This document shows, in pieces, positions 1-5,138 of a stretch of DNA of 5,138 nucleotides. Made by a program: the position numbers and the translations under genes. The DNA is from an uncultured Helicobacteraceae bacterium (GTDB taxonomy: Bacteria > Campylobacterota > Campylobacteria > Campylobacterales > UBA6016). Where the stretch lies: NCBI GenBank assembly GCA_937973585.1, contig CALJKN010000138.1, positions 1 through 5,138 of the forward strand, written 5' to 3'. Each line of letters opens with the position of its first letter. Positions within the stretch are counted from its first letter, which is position 1. The notes beneath the pieces were generated by a model, which had not been told where the DNA came from, did not search any database, and saw nothing but the letters and a program-made list of their open reading frames with translations.

Positions 1-8
1 TTTTTCGG

Positions 9-14
9 TATAAT
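9..14 (+). promoter_or_regulatory. Candidate sigma-70 -10 box for the diguanylate cyclase gene
   Basis: A perfect TATAAT lies right after a T-run at 1-5. Campylobacterota housekeeping promoters usually have a good -10 box, T-rich upstream DNA and little or no -35 element, so this fits. Only 8 bases are visible upstream, so a -35 region cannot be judged. If used, transcription would begin near 20-22 and leave a leader of about 125 nt before the start codon at 147, which would include the stem-forming element at 49-93. The box could instead belong to an unseen element further left. Confidence 0.45.
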
Positions 15-48
15 ATTCTTTAATCAACAAGCTTTATATATGTCTAAT

Positions 49-93
49 GACCGCAAAGTCGCCTGCCAAAGGCCTAGTTTACGGCTTTGCCGG
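49..93 (+). promoter_or_regulatory. Structured leader element, possible cis-regulatory RNA
   Basis: Bases 53-61 (GCAAAGTCG) pair with 82-90 (CGGCTTTGC) in a continuous 9-bp stem with one G-U pair, closing a 20-nt loop. A competing fold is also visible: a local hairpin of 61-64 with 70-73 (GCCT/AGGC) and a second of 82-85 with 89-92 (CGGC-TTT-GCCG), which would break the long stem. No T-run follows, so it is not an intrinsic terminator. The segment is much more GC-rich than its AT-rich surroundings. The piece GACCGCAAAGTC recalls the GACGCAAAGCC core of c-di-GMP-I (GEMM) riboswitches, but the 5' half of that aptamer (GGCA plus the GNRA-capped helix) is not seen, so I do not assign it to that family. 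It lies ahead of a c-di-GMP-making gene. An element acting on the minus strand is also possible. Confidence 0.4.
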
Positions 94-121
94 AAATTTG
101 AGAATTAATCATAGGTTTAAA

Positions 122-133
122 TTAGTTAACTAA
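122..133. repeat. Perfect 12-bp palindrome upstream of the cyclase start
   Basis: TTAGTTAACTAA is a perfect inverted repeat with no spacer. It ends 13 bases before the ATG and just before the purine-rich ribosome-binding stretch. It could be an operator for a dimeric regulator, but the stretch is AT-rich and short palindromes arise there by chance. Confidence 0.3.
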
Positions 134-136
134 AAA

Positions 137-141
137 AGAGA
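137..141 (+). promoter_or_regulatory. Weak ribosome binding site of the diguanylate cyclase
   Basis: The purine stretch AGAGA, within AAAAAAGAGAAA, sits five bases before ATG 147. It is a poor match to AGGAGG, which suggests modest translation or dependence on the AT-rich, unstructured leader end. Confidence 0.45.
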
Positions 142-146
142 AATAA

Positions 147-1853
147 ATGAGTATAAACAAAAAAGTTTTTTTAATAATCGGGATGGTTTTGTTTGTTTTG
201 AGCTCCGTTATTACGATTTACGTCGCTGCAAATTTTAAAGATTACGGACACAAAACCGCCAGAAACAACGCCGTCGTATTGGCCGGTGCAGTCAGAGACG
301 GTTTGACAGCCCACATGGTAAACGGCATTATGGATAAAAGAGAGTATTACCTCTCAAATATTGTAAAAAATCAAGATATAGAAAATATAAAAATAGTACG
401 CTCAAATAGCGTAATTTCGCAATACGGCAAAGGGAAAACATCGGAATCCGAATACGATGCCCTCCAAAGCAAGGTTTTGAACACCGGAAAAGAGGAGTCT
501 GTCGTCATAGAGAAAAACGGTAAAAAGTTTTTGAGAATAGCTATACCGTATATGGCCGGTGAAACCTCCAGTCCAAACTGTATAGATTGCCACACCGCAA
601 AAATAGGCGATGTGTTAGGCGCTATCAGTATGGATGTGAGCCTCGAAGAGACCATCAAAGACGGCATAGATATAGTGACCAAACTTGCGATTTTTGCGGT
701 AGTCTTTCTTGTTGCGGCGATTTTGGTGGCAAACTACTACATAAAGCCGTACATAACGCTTTTCGACGATTTGGAAGAGGGGATATCAAAGGCATATCAC
801 GGCGATTTTTCATACAACATCAACACAAAACTATCAGGCGAAGCCGCATCGGTCGCAAATAGGCTAAACGAACTATCAAACATATTTTTGTTCAAAAAAA
901 CGATAGAGGGCGACAAAGACAGGCAAACTATCATAAACAGGTTACTCTATATTTTTAAAGAGAAGTTCAAGATAGAGAATATATCTATTTTTGAAATAGA
1001 CAAAGAGGCTAGAGATAAAACAAAAATATATTCAAACAAAAGAGGGGTCGAAAAACTTCAAAAGTTTATATCTGCCGATTGTAGAGCCGATAGACTACGA
1101 AAAGATATGTTCTCTACCGATTTTGCAAATATATGCGCCGAGTGTATGCTAGATAACAAAGAGTATATATGTCTGCCGTTTACCCTCAGTGACAAAAAAA
1201 ATCTAATTTTGAATATTGAGTTTGAGTCCAAAGAGGAGAGTATGGATTTTAGGGAGAATCTCCCTATCGTCAAAAACTTGATAGAGACGGCAAGGCCTGT
1301 TTTGGAGACAAAAATACTAATGGAGATTTTGGAGGAGTCCTCACTAAAAGACTCGCTCACAAATCTATACAACAGACGGTTTTTGGAAAATTTCTTATCT
1401 CAAAACAGCCACAACAAATCCATAGAGTACGCAATCGTTATGTTGGATGTAGATTTTTTCAAACAGGTAAACGACGGATACGGTCACGACGTAGGCGACA
1501 AAGTGATAAAAGCGGTCGGCTCGACAATCAAAAACAACATAAAAGGTTCCGATTTTGGAGTCAGGTACGGAGGGGAGGAGTTTTTGATTTTGCTGTTTGA
1601 TGTAAACAGGGATATCGCATTTAAAATAGCGGAACAAATCAGAAATGAGTTTTCGCTGATTAGGTTTGAGGCGGGGACGGTTTCGTTTAATAAAACATTA
1701 TCCGCCGGAGTTGCCGTCTACAACATCGACGCAAGGTCGCATTGGCAAACTATCAAATTCGCCGATGAGGCACTATACCACTCAAAACAAAACGGCAGAA
1801 ACCAGACTACCGTATTTGACAAATCCATGCACTCCGGCGAGGAAAACTACTAG
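147..1853 (+). CDS. Membrane diguanylate cyclase with periplasmic c-type haem sensor domain
   Basis: This 568-residue inner-membrane sensor should make c-di-GMP from two GTP. Seen in order: membrane segment about 7-28; periplasmic domain about 29-177 of the Tll0287-like/DUF3365 type, with a c-type haem site Cys145-Ile-Asp-Cys148-His149 near its end; second membrane segment about 178-198; HAMP-like linker about 199-250; GAF-like region about 255-395 with Cys312, Cys330, Cys333 and Cys342; GGDEF domain about 398-560. The cyclase domain has DSLTNLYNRRFLE (402-414), the metal-binding DVDFFK (434-439) and active-site GGEEF (475-479), so it should be active. The allosteric I-site RxxD reads Lys466-Gly-Ser-Asp469, so product inhibition may be weak. 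Haem needs periplasmic attachment by a cytochrome c maturation system, which agrees with the topology. The ATG at 147 precedes a normal signal-anchor helix. Haem domains of this kind are thought to sense redox state or small gases; the ligand here is unknown. The gene appears monocistronic and converges on the thiamin operon. Confidence 0.95.
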   Translation: MSINKKVFLIIGMVLFVLSSVITIYVAANFKDYGHKTARNNAVVLAGAVRDGLTAHMVNGIMDKREYYLSNIVKNQDIENIKIVRSNSVISQYGKGKTSESEYDALQSKVLNTGKEESVVIEKNGKKFLRIAIPYMAGETSSPNCIDCHTAKIGDVLGAISMDVSLEETIKDGIDIVTKLAIFAVVFLVAAILVANYYIKPYITLFDDLEEGISKAYHGDFSYNINTKLSGEAASVANRLNELSNIFLFKKTIEGDKDRQTIINRLLYIFKEKFKIENISIFEIDKEARDKTKIYSNKRGVEKLQKFISADCRADRLRKDMFSTDFANICAECMLDNKEYICLPFTLSDKKNLILNIEFESKEESMDFRENLPIVKNLIETARPVLETKILMEILEESSLKDSLTNLYNRRFLENFLSQNSHNKSIEYAIVMLDVDFFKQVNDGYGHDVGDKVIKAVGSTIKNNIKGSDFGVRYGGEEFLILLFDVNRDIAFKIAEQIRNEFSLIRFEAGTVSFNKTLSAGVAVYNIDARSHWQTIKFADEALYHSKQNGRNQTTVFDKSMHSGEENY

Positions 1854-1876
1854 ATGCGGCGAAAATAAAATATCAA

Positions 1877-2755
1877 TCACCCCAAAAACGCACCGGAGAG
1901 CTCGTTGTAGGTTAGGTTTGTTACACCTAGCTCTCTAAAAAATTCCAGAGTCTCTCTTTGTTTTTTTGCGCTGGAGACAAACTCCGGATTAAAACATTTG
2001 AGCGTCTCGTCTATGATCTCATCGGTTAGTTTTGAGCGCTCTTCGCCGGAGTAGTCGTAGTATATCTCTCTTGCCTCCGTACGGTTTTTGGCGATATAGA
2101 CCATAGCCTCTTTGGTCGCCGCTATAAACCCGTTTATCACGTCCGTCTCTCTCTCAAAAAAACTTTTTGTCGTGAAAATATCGAGAGCCGAAAAATTGGC
2201 AAATCCGCCGACGGCAGAGTCTATCAGCACGGTATCAAGCCCCTCGGCTATAGCCTCAACCCCCTCAAAATTGAAAAAAACAAGCCACGCCCCGTCGTAT
2301 CCGGATTTTATGTTTGCAATATGATAAAAACCGGCCTCCTCTATCCAAACGTTTGACGGTTCCAGTATTACGCCGGACTTTGCGGCGTATCTCGTCAGTA
2401 TCTCTATGGCTATTTTGTCGGTCGTGTCATTTGAGACCGGGGAGCTGATCCGTATTTTCTCGCCGTTTAGGAGTTTTCGCTCACCCTCACGAGACAACAT
2501 CACCCCGCCCCTCGTCTCAAAAAAACTACCCAGAGAGAGCATATCCGGGCTAAACTGTTCGATTAGATGCAAAGGCTCATTGACTGCAAACTCTATCTCC
2601 CGATTTTTGAGAGCCTCCAAACCGTCATAATGCTCGCTTGGGACGATAATACGGACATCCAGCCCCGCCCTCTCGTAAAAACCTTTTGAGACTCCCGCTA
2701 TAAACGGCAGATGATCTGGGTTCAAAAACCACTCTAAAGCTATATTTATCCGCAT
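1877..2755 (-). CDS. THI5/NMT1-family pyrimidine-precursor binding-like protein, no signal peptide
   Basis: A 292-residue protein with the periplasmic-binding-protein fold of the NMT1/THI5 family, which includes ThiY (binds formylaminopyrimidine for uptake) and yeast Thi5 (makes HMP-P from PLP and its own histidine). Visible signatures are the N-terminal LEWFLNPDHLPF (7-18), the GLDVRII strand (31-37) and FAVNEPLHLIEQ (56-67). By eye, His63 aligns with yeast Thi5 His66, but Asn59 replaces the PLP-binding Lys62 and the CCCFC motif is absent (region about 180-195 reads AVGGFANFSALDIF). It has no signal peptide or lipobox, and none can be hidden upstream: in frame, only 11 codons with no start codon separate the ATG from the TAA of thiD. 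It is therefore cytoplasmic as encoded. It is the second gene after thiD, 33 bp downstream, with its own AAAGGGA ribosome site. No ABC permease or ATPase gene is in view. The role in HMP supply or binding is inferred; family membership is fairly sure. Confidence 0.85.
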   Translation of the reverse strand: MRINIALEWFLNPDHLPFIAGVSKGFYERAGLDVRIIVPSEHYDGLEALKNREIEFAVNEPLHLIEQFSPDMLSLGSFFETRGGVMLSREGERKLLNGEKIRISSPVSNDTTDKIAIEILTRYAAKSGVILEPSNVWIEEAGFYHIANIKSGYDGAWLVFFNFEGVEAIAEGLDTVLIDSAVGGFANFSALDIFTTKSFFERETDVINGFIAATKEAMVYIAKNRTEAREIYYDYSGEERSKLTDEIIDETLKCFNPEFVSSAKKQRETLEFFRELGVTNLTYNELSGAFLG

Positions 2756-2759
2756 GTTG

Positions 2760-2766
2760 TCCCTTT
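2760..2766 (-). promoter_or_regulatory. Ribosome binding site of the THI5-like gene
   Basis: On the minus strand AAAGGGA lies four bases before the ATG at 2755. It supports this start as a separate translation event within the thiD transcript. Confidence 0.6.
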
Positions 2767-2788
2767 TTGTAGATTTGTCCTCAAATTT

Positions 2789-3592
2789 TTAGTACCTATT
2801 TTGCTCAAAGGATAAAAAACCGGCCCTATGTGACATCGGGTGTTTACCACCCCCCAAAGCACCCGCTTTTACCCCCTCCTCTATAGAGAAATACACAAAC
2901 CGTTTGGCTCTAGCTATCGCCTCACACAGATGGTATCCAAGAGCCAGATTCGCCGCTATGGCAGATGAAAACGAACACCCTGCCCCATGCGTAAAAGCAG
3001 AATCGGAGGCCGGAGTCTCAAAAATACTCTTGTTTCGTCCGTCATACAAAATATCAACGCAAAAATCCCCCTCCTCTCTTTTTATCGGATGGTTTTTTAC
3101 GAGTACCGGATACCCGATATTGCGTAGCGTCTCCAGAGAGTCGCTGTTTCCTATCTCGTAGCCGTATAGCTTTTTTGCCTCCGTCATATTCGGCGTTACT
3201 ACCGTAGCCCTCTCGCAAAGCTCAAGAAGCGCCCCCTCGGCTCCCTCTTCTAGTAGCGGCGAACCGGCTTTTGATACGCATACGGGATCCAGCACTATAT
3301 GTCCTTCATATCCTGCCAGTTCAGCCCTCACCGCATCTACAATCTCTTTTGTTAGCAAAGCCCCTATCTTTACGACTGCAACATCAAAATCATCCATGAC
3401 GGAGCGTATCTGGGAGATTACAAACTCCGGAGACGATGCAAAAACACCGCTCACACCCAACGTATTTTGGGCGGTTAAAGCTGTAACAGCCGTAGCGGAA
3501 AAAACACCGTGCGCCTCAAACGTCTTTATATCGGCCTGTATTCCAGCCCCGCCGCCGCTATCAGAACCTGCTATACTGAGTACAACTTTCAT
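2789..3592 (-). CDS. thiD: Hydroxymethylpyrimidine/phosphomethylpyrimidine kinase ThiD
   Basis: A cytoplasmic ribokinase-fold enzyme that phosphorylates HMP to HMP-P and then HMP-PP, the pyrimidine half joined to the thiazole by thiamin-phosphate synthase. All family marks are present: SIAGSDSGGGAGIQADIKTF (6-25) for the substrate, VVKIGALL (73-80), LDPVCVSKAGSPLL (101-114), VVTPNMTEA (131-139) and the anion-hole/catalytic HGAGCSFSSAIAA (202-214), where Cys206 matches the active-site cysteine of ThiD. At 267 residues it has the usual family length. The ATG gives the expected short N-terminus directly before the first strand, and AAAAAGGGG stands five bases upstream. It is the first gene of a two-gene minus-strand operon with the THI5-like gene and is divergent from the FAD oxidoreductase. 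Residues 166-171 (KNHPIK) replace the more usual Gly-Gly-His stretch, a small departure. I see no TPP riboswitch in the 154-bp upstream gap, so control by TPP is not evident here. Confidence 0.97.
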   Translation of the reverse strand: MKVVLSIAGSDSGGGAGIQADIKTFEAHGVFSATAVTALTAQNTLGVSGVFASSPEFVISQIRSVMDDFDVAVVKIGALLTKEIVDAVRAELAGYEGHIVLDPVCVSKAGSPLLEEGAEGALLELCERATVVTPNMTEAKKLYGYEIGNSDSLETLRNIGYPVLVKNHPIKREEGDFCVDILYDGRNKSIFETPASDSAFTHGAGCSFSSAIAANLALGYHLCEAIARAKRFVYFSIEEGVKAGALGGGKHPMSHRAGFLSFEQNRY

Positions 3593-3613
3593 TGCAACCC
3601 CTTTTTGGTTGTA
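3593..3613 (-). promoter_or_regulatory. Small hairpin holding the thiD ribosome binding site
   Basis: On the thiD transcript TACAACC (3613-3607) can pair with GGTTGCA (3599-3593), with one A-C mismatch; the 7-nt loop AAAAAGG carries half of the AAAAAGGGG Shine-Dalgarno stretch and the stem holds the rest. The stem abuts the ATG. It could dampen initiation, but five continuous pairs is little and may be chance. Confidence 0.25.
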
Positions 3614-3700
3614 TTTTTACGAGAATACGGGTTTGTTTGTACCGATTATTTGTCAGTTCATAACCAACGGCCAAAAACAACCTACCAAAAAATCCAAAAC

Positions 3701-3733
3701 ATAGTCATACTAAACAAAAAATTGCGTGACTAT
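3701..3733. repeat. Inverted repeat ATAGTCA-N19-TGACTAT upstream of the FAD oxidoreductase
   Basis: A perfect 7-bp inverted pair at 3701-3707 and 3727-3733, with a 19-bp spacer (centre spacing 26 bp). It brackets the region where the oxidoreductase promoter would lie and ends 13 bases before its ATG. It could be a two-site operator, or chance in AT-rich DNA. Confidence 0.3.
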
Positions 3734-3739
3734 AAAGGC
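3734..3739 (+). promoter_or_regulatory. Ribosome binding site of the FAD oxidoreductase
   Basis: AAAGGC lies seven bases before ATG 3747. The AAGG core is a moderate match and agrees with the start, which puts the dinucleotide-binding strand at residue 4. Confidence 0.45.
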
Positions 3740-3746
3740 AAAAAAT

Positions 3747-5138
3747 ATGAGAGAGTTTGCCGTGATCGGCGGCGGTATCGGCGGATGTTCGGCGGCGGCT
3801 TTGTTGAATGCCGAAAAAAAAGAGGTAGTGCTGTTTGAAAGAGAGGGGTATCTGGGCGGATGTGCCTCTACATTTTGCAGGGGCGGCAGACTATACAATG
3901 CGGGAGCCACCACTCTAAGCGGGTACGGAGAGGGCGAACGGGTCAAAAAAATGTTTGAAAAAATAGGGGTATACCCAAAAGTCATAGAGAGTGATCCGGC
4001 TATCACCGTTATCCACCAAAACAAAACAATCAGACGGTTTAGGGATTTGGAGATGTTTTTGGGGGAGATACAAAAGGGGTATCCGGACGAAAACCATAAG
4101 CGGTTTTGGGAGAGCATCATCAAAATCCAAAACGATTTTTACGACCAAACCGGATATTACTACAGCGGCGGCTCCATATCAAAAAAAATAATCTCCCTTT
4201 TTAGCTTCATCCCCTTATTTGCCGGATTTTTCCCGTTACCTGTTTTGAACGGCAAAAAATGGGTTGAGAGCTTTTACGGCAAATTAACGCCGGAATACGA
4301 AGATTTTTTGAACGGACAAGTGCTTATAGTGGCACAGGCTACGATTGACAAAATCAGCGCACTGGCACTCATACTCTCTTTGGGGTATGCTTTTAGACAG
4401 ACCCACTACCCTATCGGCGGGATGGGGGCGATATGTGATACTCTGGTCTCAAAAGTAGAGGATATCAGAAAAAACTCAGAGGTAAAATCTATCCAAAAAC
4501 TAAAAGACGGTTTTAGGATAACGACAAATAGTGACACATTGGAAGCCGAAAATATCGTATTTGGAGGCTCTATATTTGACAATACAGAGCTTTTTTCGGA
4601 CAAAGAGATCAAAGATTATTTCGCCCAATACAAATATCTGGACAATAAACAAAGCGCATTTGTAGTGTATCTGACTATAAAAAGCGACAAAAAATTCGAC
4701 CATCACTATCAGCTAATAGCAAAAGAGCGGATAAAATATACAATCTCAAAAGCTGTTTTTGTCTCTTTTAGCGATAGCTCTGATAATATCATCTCAAAAA
4801 ACGGCGAATACTCGGTAACGGCCTCTATACACGTCGATGCAACAGAGTGGACAGGCCTTTCAAAAACCGAATACGGGGCAAAAAAAGCGACCCTTTGTAG
4901 TTTTTTGATAGAGTGGATATGCAAAAGCCTAGAGATAGACGGCTCTAGCGTTATAGATAGTTTTGCGGCAACCCCGAAAACGTTTTACCGTTTTACAAAA
5001 AGGGTTCAACTGGGCGGAAACGCTATGAGTCTGGCAAATCCGGTTTTCAGACTCCCGCCAAACGACGCTAGGATAAAAGGGCTATATATGGTAGGCGATA
5101 CCGTCTACCCTGCACAAGGGTGGCCGGGTGTTGTGTCG
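3747..5138 (+). CDS. FAD-dependent oxidoreductase, phytoene desaturase/carotenoid isomerase-like (3' end cut)
   Basis: An uninterrupted frame of 464 codons running off the right edge. The N-terminus is an FAD-binding Rossmann motif: AVIGGGIGGCSAA (5-17), with Glu31 closing the second strand, then LGGCASTF (36-43) and the GRLYNAGATTLSGYG segment (47-61). The centre has YPIGGMGAICDTL (221-233), typical of the CrtI/CrtISO and amine-oxidase superfamily. The end has GLYMVGDTVYPAQGWPGVV (445-463), the C-terminal FAD motif of carotenoid desaturases and isomerases; family members usually finish within some tens of residues of it, so little is missing. A hydrophobic stretch about 149-166 suggests membrane contact. 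Residue 39 is Cys where relatives usually have Arg or another residue after the Gly pair. The substrate is unknown: an isoprenoid or other polyene, or a different lipid-like molecule. No crtB or other carotenoid gene is in view, so a carotenoid role is not supported by context. It is divergent from thiD. Confidence 0.9.
   Translation, partial: MREFAVIGGGIGGCSAAALLNAEKKEVVLFEREGYLGGCASTFCRGGRLYNAGATTLSGYGEGERVKKMFEKIGVYPKVIESDPAITVIHQNKTIRRFRDLEMFLGEIQKGYPDENHKRFWESIIKIQNDFYDQTGYYYSGGSISKKIISLFSFIPLFAGFFPLPVLNGKKWVESFYGKLTPEYEDFLNGQVLIVAQATIDKISALALILSLGYAFRQTHYPIGGMGAICDTLVSKVEDIRKNSEVKSIQKLKDGFRITTNSDTLEAENIVFGGSIFDNTELFSDKEIKDYFAQYKYLDNKQSAFVVYLTIKSDKKFDHHYQLIAKERIKYTISKAVFVSFSDSSDNIISKNGEYSVTASIHVDATEWTGLSKTEYGAKKATLCSFLIEWICKSLEIDGSSVIDSFAATPKTFYRFTKRVQLGGNAMSLANPVFRLPPNDARIKGLYMVGDTVYPAQGWPGVVS

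Larger units (their letters stand above)
3593..3746. promoter_or_regulatory. Divergent promoter region between thiD and the FAD oxidoreductase
   Basis: This 154-bp gap must hold both promoters if the two transcripts start here. Candidates are weak. For thiD, the minus-strand hexamer AATAAT at 3650-3645 is one mismatch from TATAAT and would give a leader of about 45 nt. For the oxidoreductase, CATACT at 3706-3711 is a 4-of-6 match. Neither has a recognisable -35 box. The plus strand is A-rich at 3671-3720. No TPP riboswitch core is seen. Confidence 0.4.

Noticed and set aside
49..93. Leader stem as an intrinsic terminator of an upstream gene
   Set aside because: The stem is followed by GGAAATTTGAG on the plus strand with no T-run, and no coding region is seen to its left in the window.
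371..682. Minus-strand open frame inside the cyclase gene
   Set aside because: It lies wholly antisense to a well-supported coding region with clear domains, and its translation shows no family features.
1832..1898. CTCCGG (1832-1837) and CCGGAG (1893-1898) as a terminator stem around the convergent gap
   Set aside because: Only 6 bp are separated by 55 bases, with no following T-run, so a functional stem is unlikely.
1877..2755. Assignment as a true Thi5-type HMP-P synthase or as exported ThiY
   Set aside because: The PLP lysine and the CCCFC motif are missing, which argues against Thi5, and no signal peptide is possible, which argues against an exported ThiY. Only family membership is claimed.
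3731..3736. TATAAA as the -10 box of the oxidoreductase
   Set aside because: A start about 7 bases downstream would fall almost on the ATG and leave out the ribosome binding site, so it is less likely than a site further upstream.
3593..3746. TPP riboswitch upstream of thiD
   Set aside because: The conserved CTGAGA and the distal aptamer core are not present on the minus strand, and the likely leader is too short for the full aptamer.
3814..3821. A8 tract early in the oxidoreductase gene (others at 1194-1201 and 4181-4188) as a phase-variation switch
   Set aside because: They are in-frame Lys AAA codons in an AAA-biased genome; phase variation in this group mostly uses longer poly-G/C tracts.
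3396..3838. Plus-strand open frames crossing the thiD start and the intergenic gap
   Set aside because: They are shadows of thiD and of the oxidoreductase start and show no recognisable protein features.
3710..4123. Minus-strand open frame of 137 codons
   Set aside because: It is antisense to the FAD-binding N-terminus of the oxidoreductase, whose motifs settle the coding strand.

Overview
The window looks like a chromosomal segment of a free-living Campylobacterota (Epsilonproteobacteria) bacterium, in the style of Sulfurimonas, Sulfuricurvum or Sulfurovum. This is inferred from protein style (a haem-c/GGDEF sensor of the type common there, Lys/Ile/Phe-rich proteins), AAA/ATA/TTT-rich but not extreme codon use, and a bare TATAAT box behind a T-run. 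The species cannot be named from sequence alone. I see no IS element, CRISPR array, tRNA, rRNA or phage gene.

Layout, left to right: (1) 1-146, a regulatory leader with a perfect TATAAT at 9-14, a strong stem-forming segment at 49-93 and a 12-bp palindrome at 122-133. (2) 147-1853 (+), a membrane diguanylate cyclase with a periplasmic c-type haem motif and a cytoplasmic Cys-containing GAF-like region. (3) A 23-bp convergent gap. (4) 3592-1877 (-), a two-gene thiamin operon: thiD first, then a THI5/NMT1-family pyrimidine-binding-like protein that cannot carry a signal peptide. (5) 3593-3746, a divergent intergenic region. (6) 3747 to the right edge (+), an FAD-dependent oxidoreductase of the phytoene desaturase/carotenoid isomerase (CrtI/CrtISO-like) type, cut by the window just after its C-terminal FAD motif.

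How they work together: the cyclase probably converts a periplasmic redox or gas signal, read by haem, into cytoplasmic c-di-GMP. ThiD makes HMP-PP for thiamin synthesis. Its partner most likely binds or supplies the pyrimidine (HMP) branch from inside the cytoplasm, since it has neither an export signal nor transporter genes beside it in view. The FAD protein is divergently transcribed and has no evident functional link to thiamin; its substrate cannot be told from sequence.

The points most worth a second look are the signal-less THI5-like protein that keeps the histidine equivalent to yeast Thi5 His66 but lacks its lysine and Cys-rich motif, the structured leader ahead of the cyclase, and the cysteine set plus altered I-site in the cyclase.
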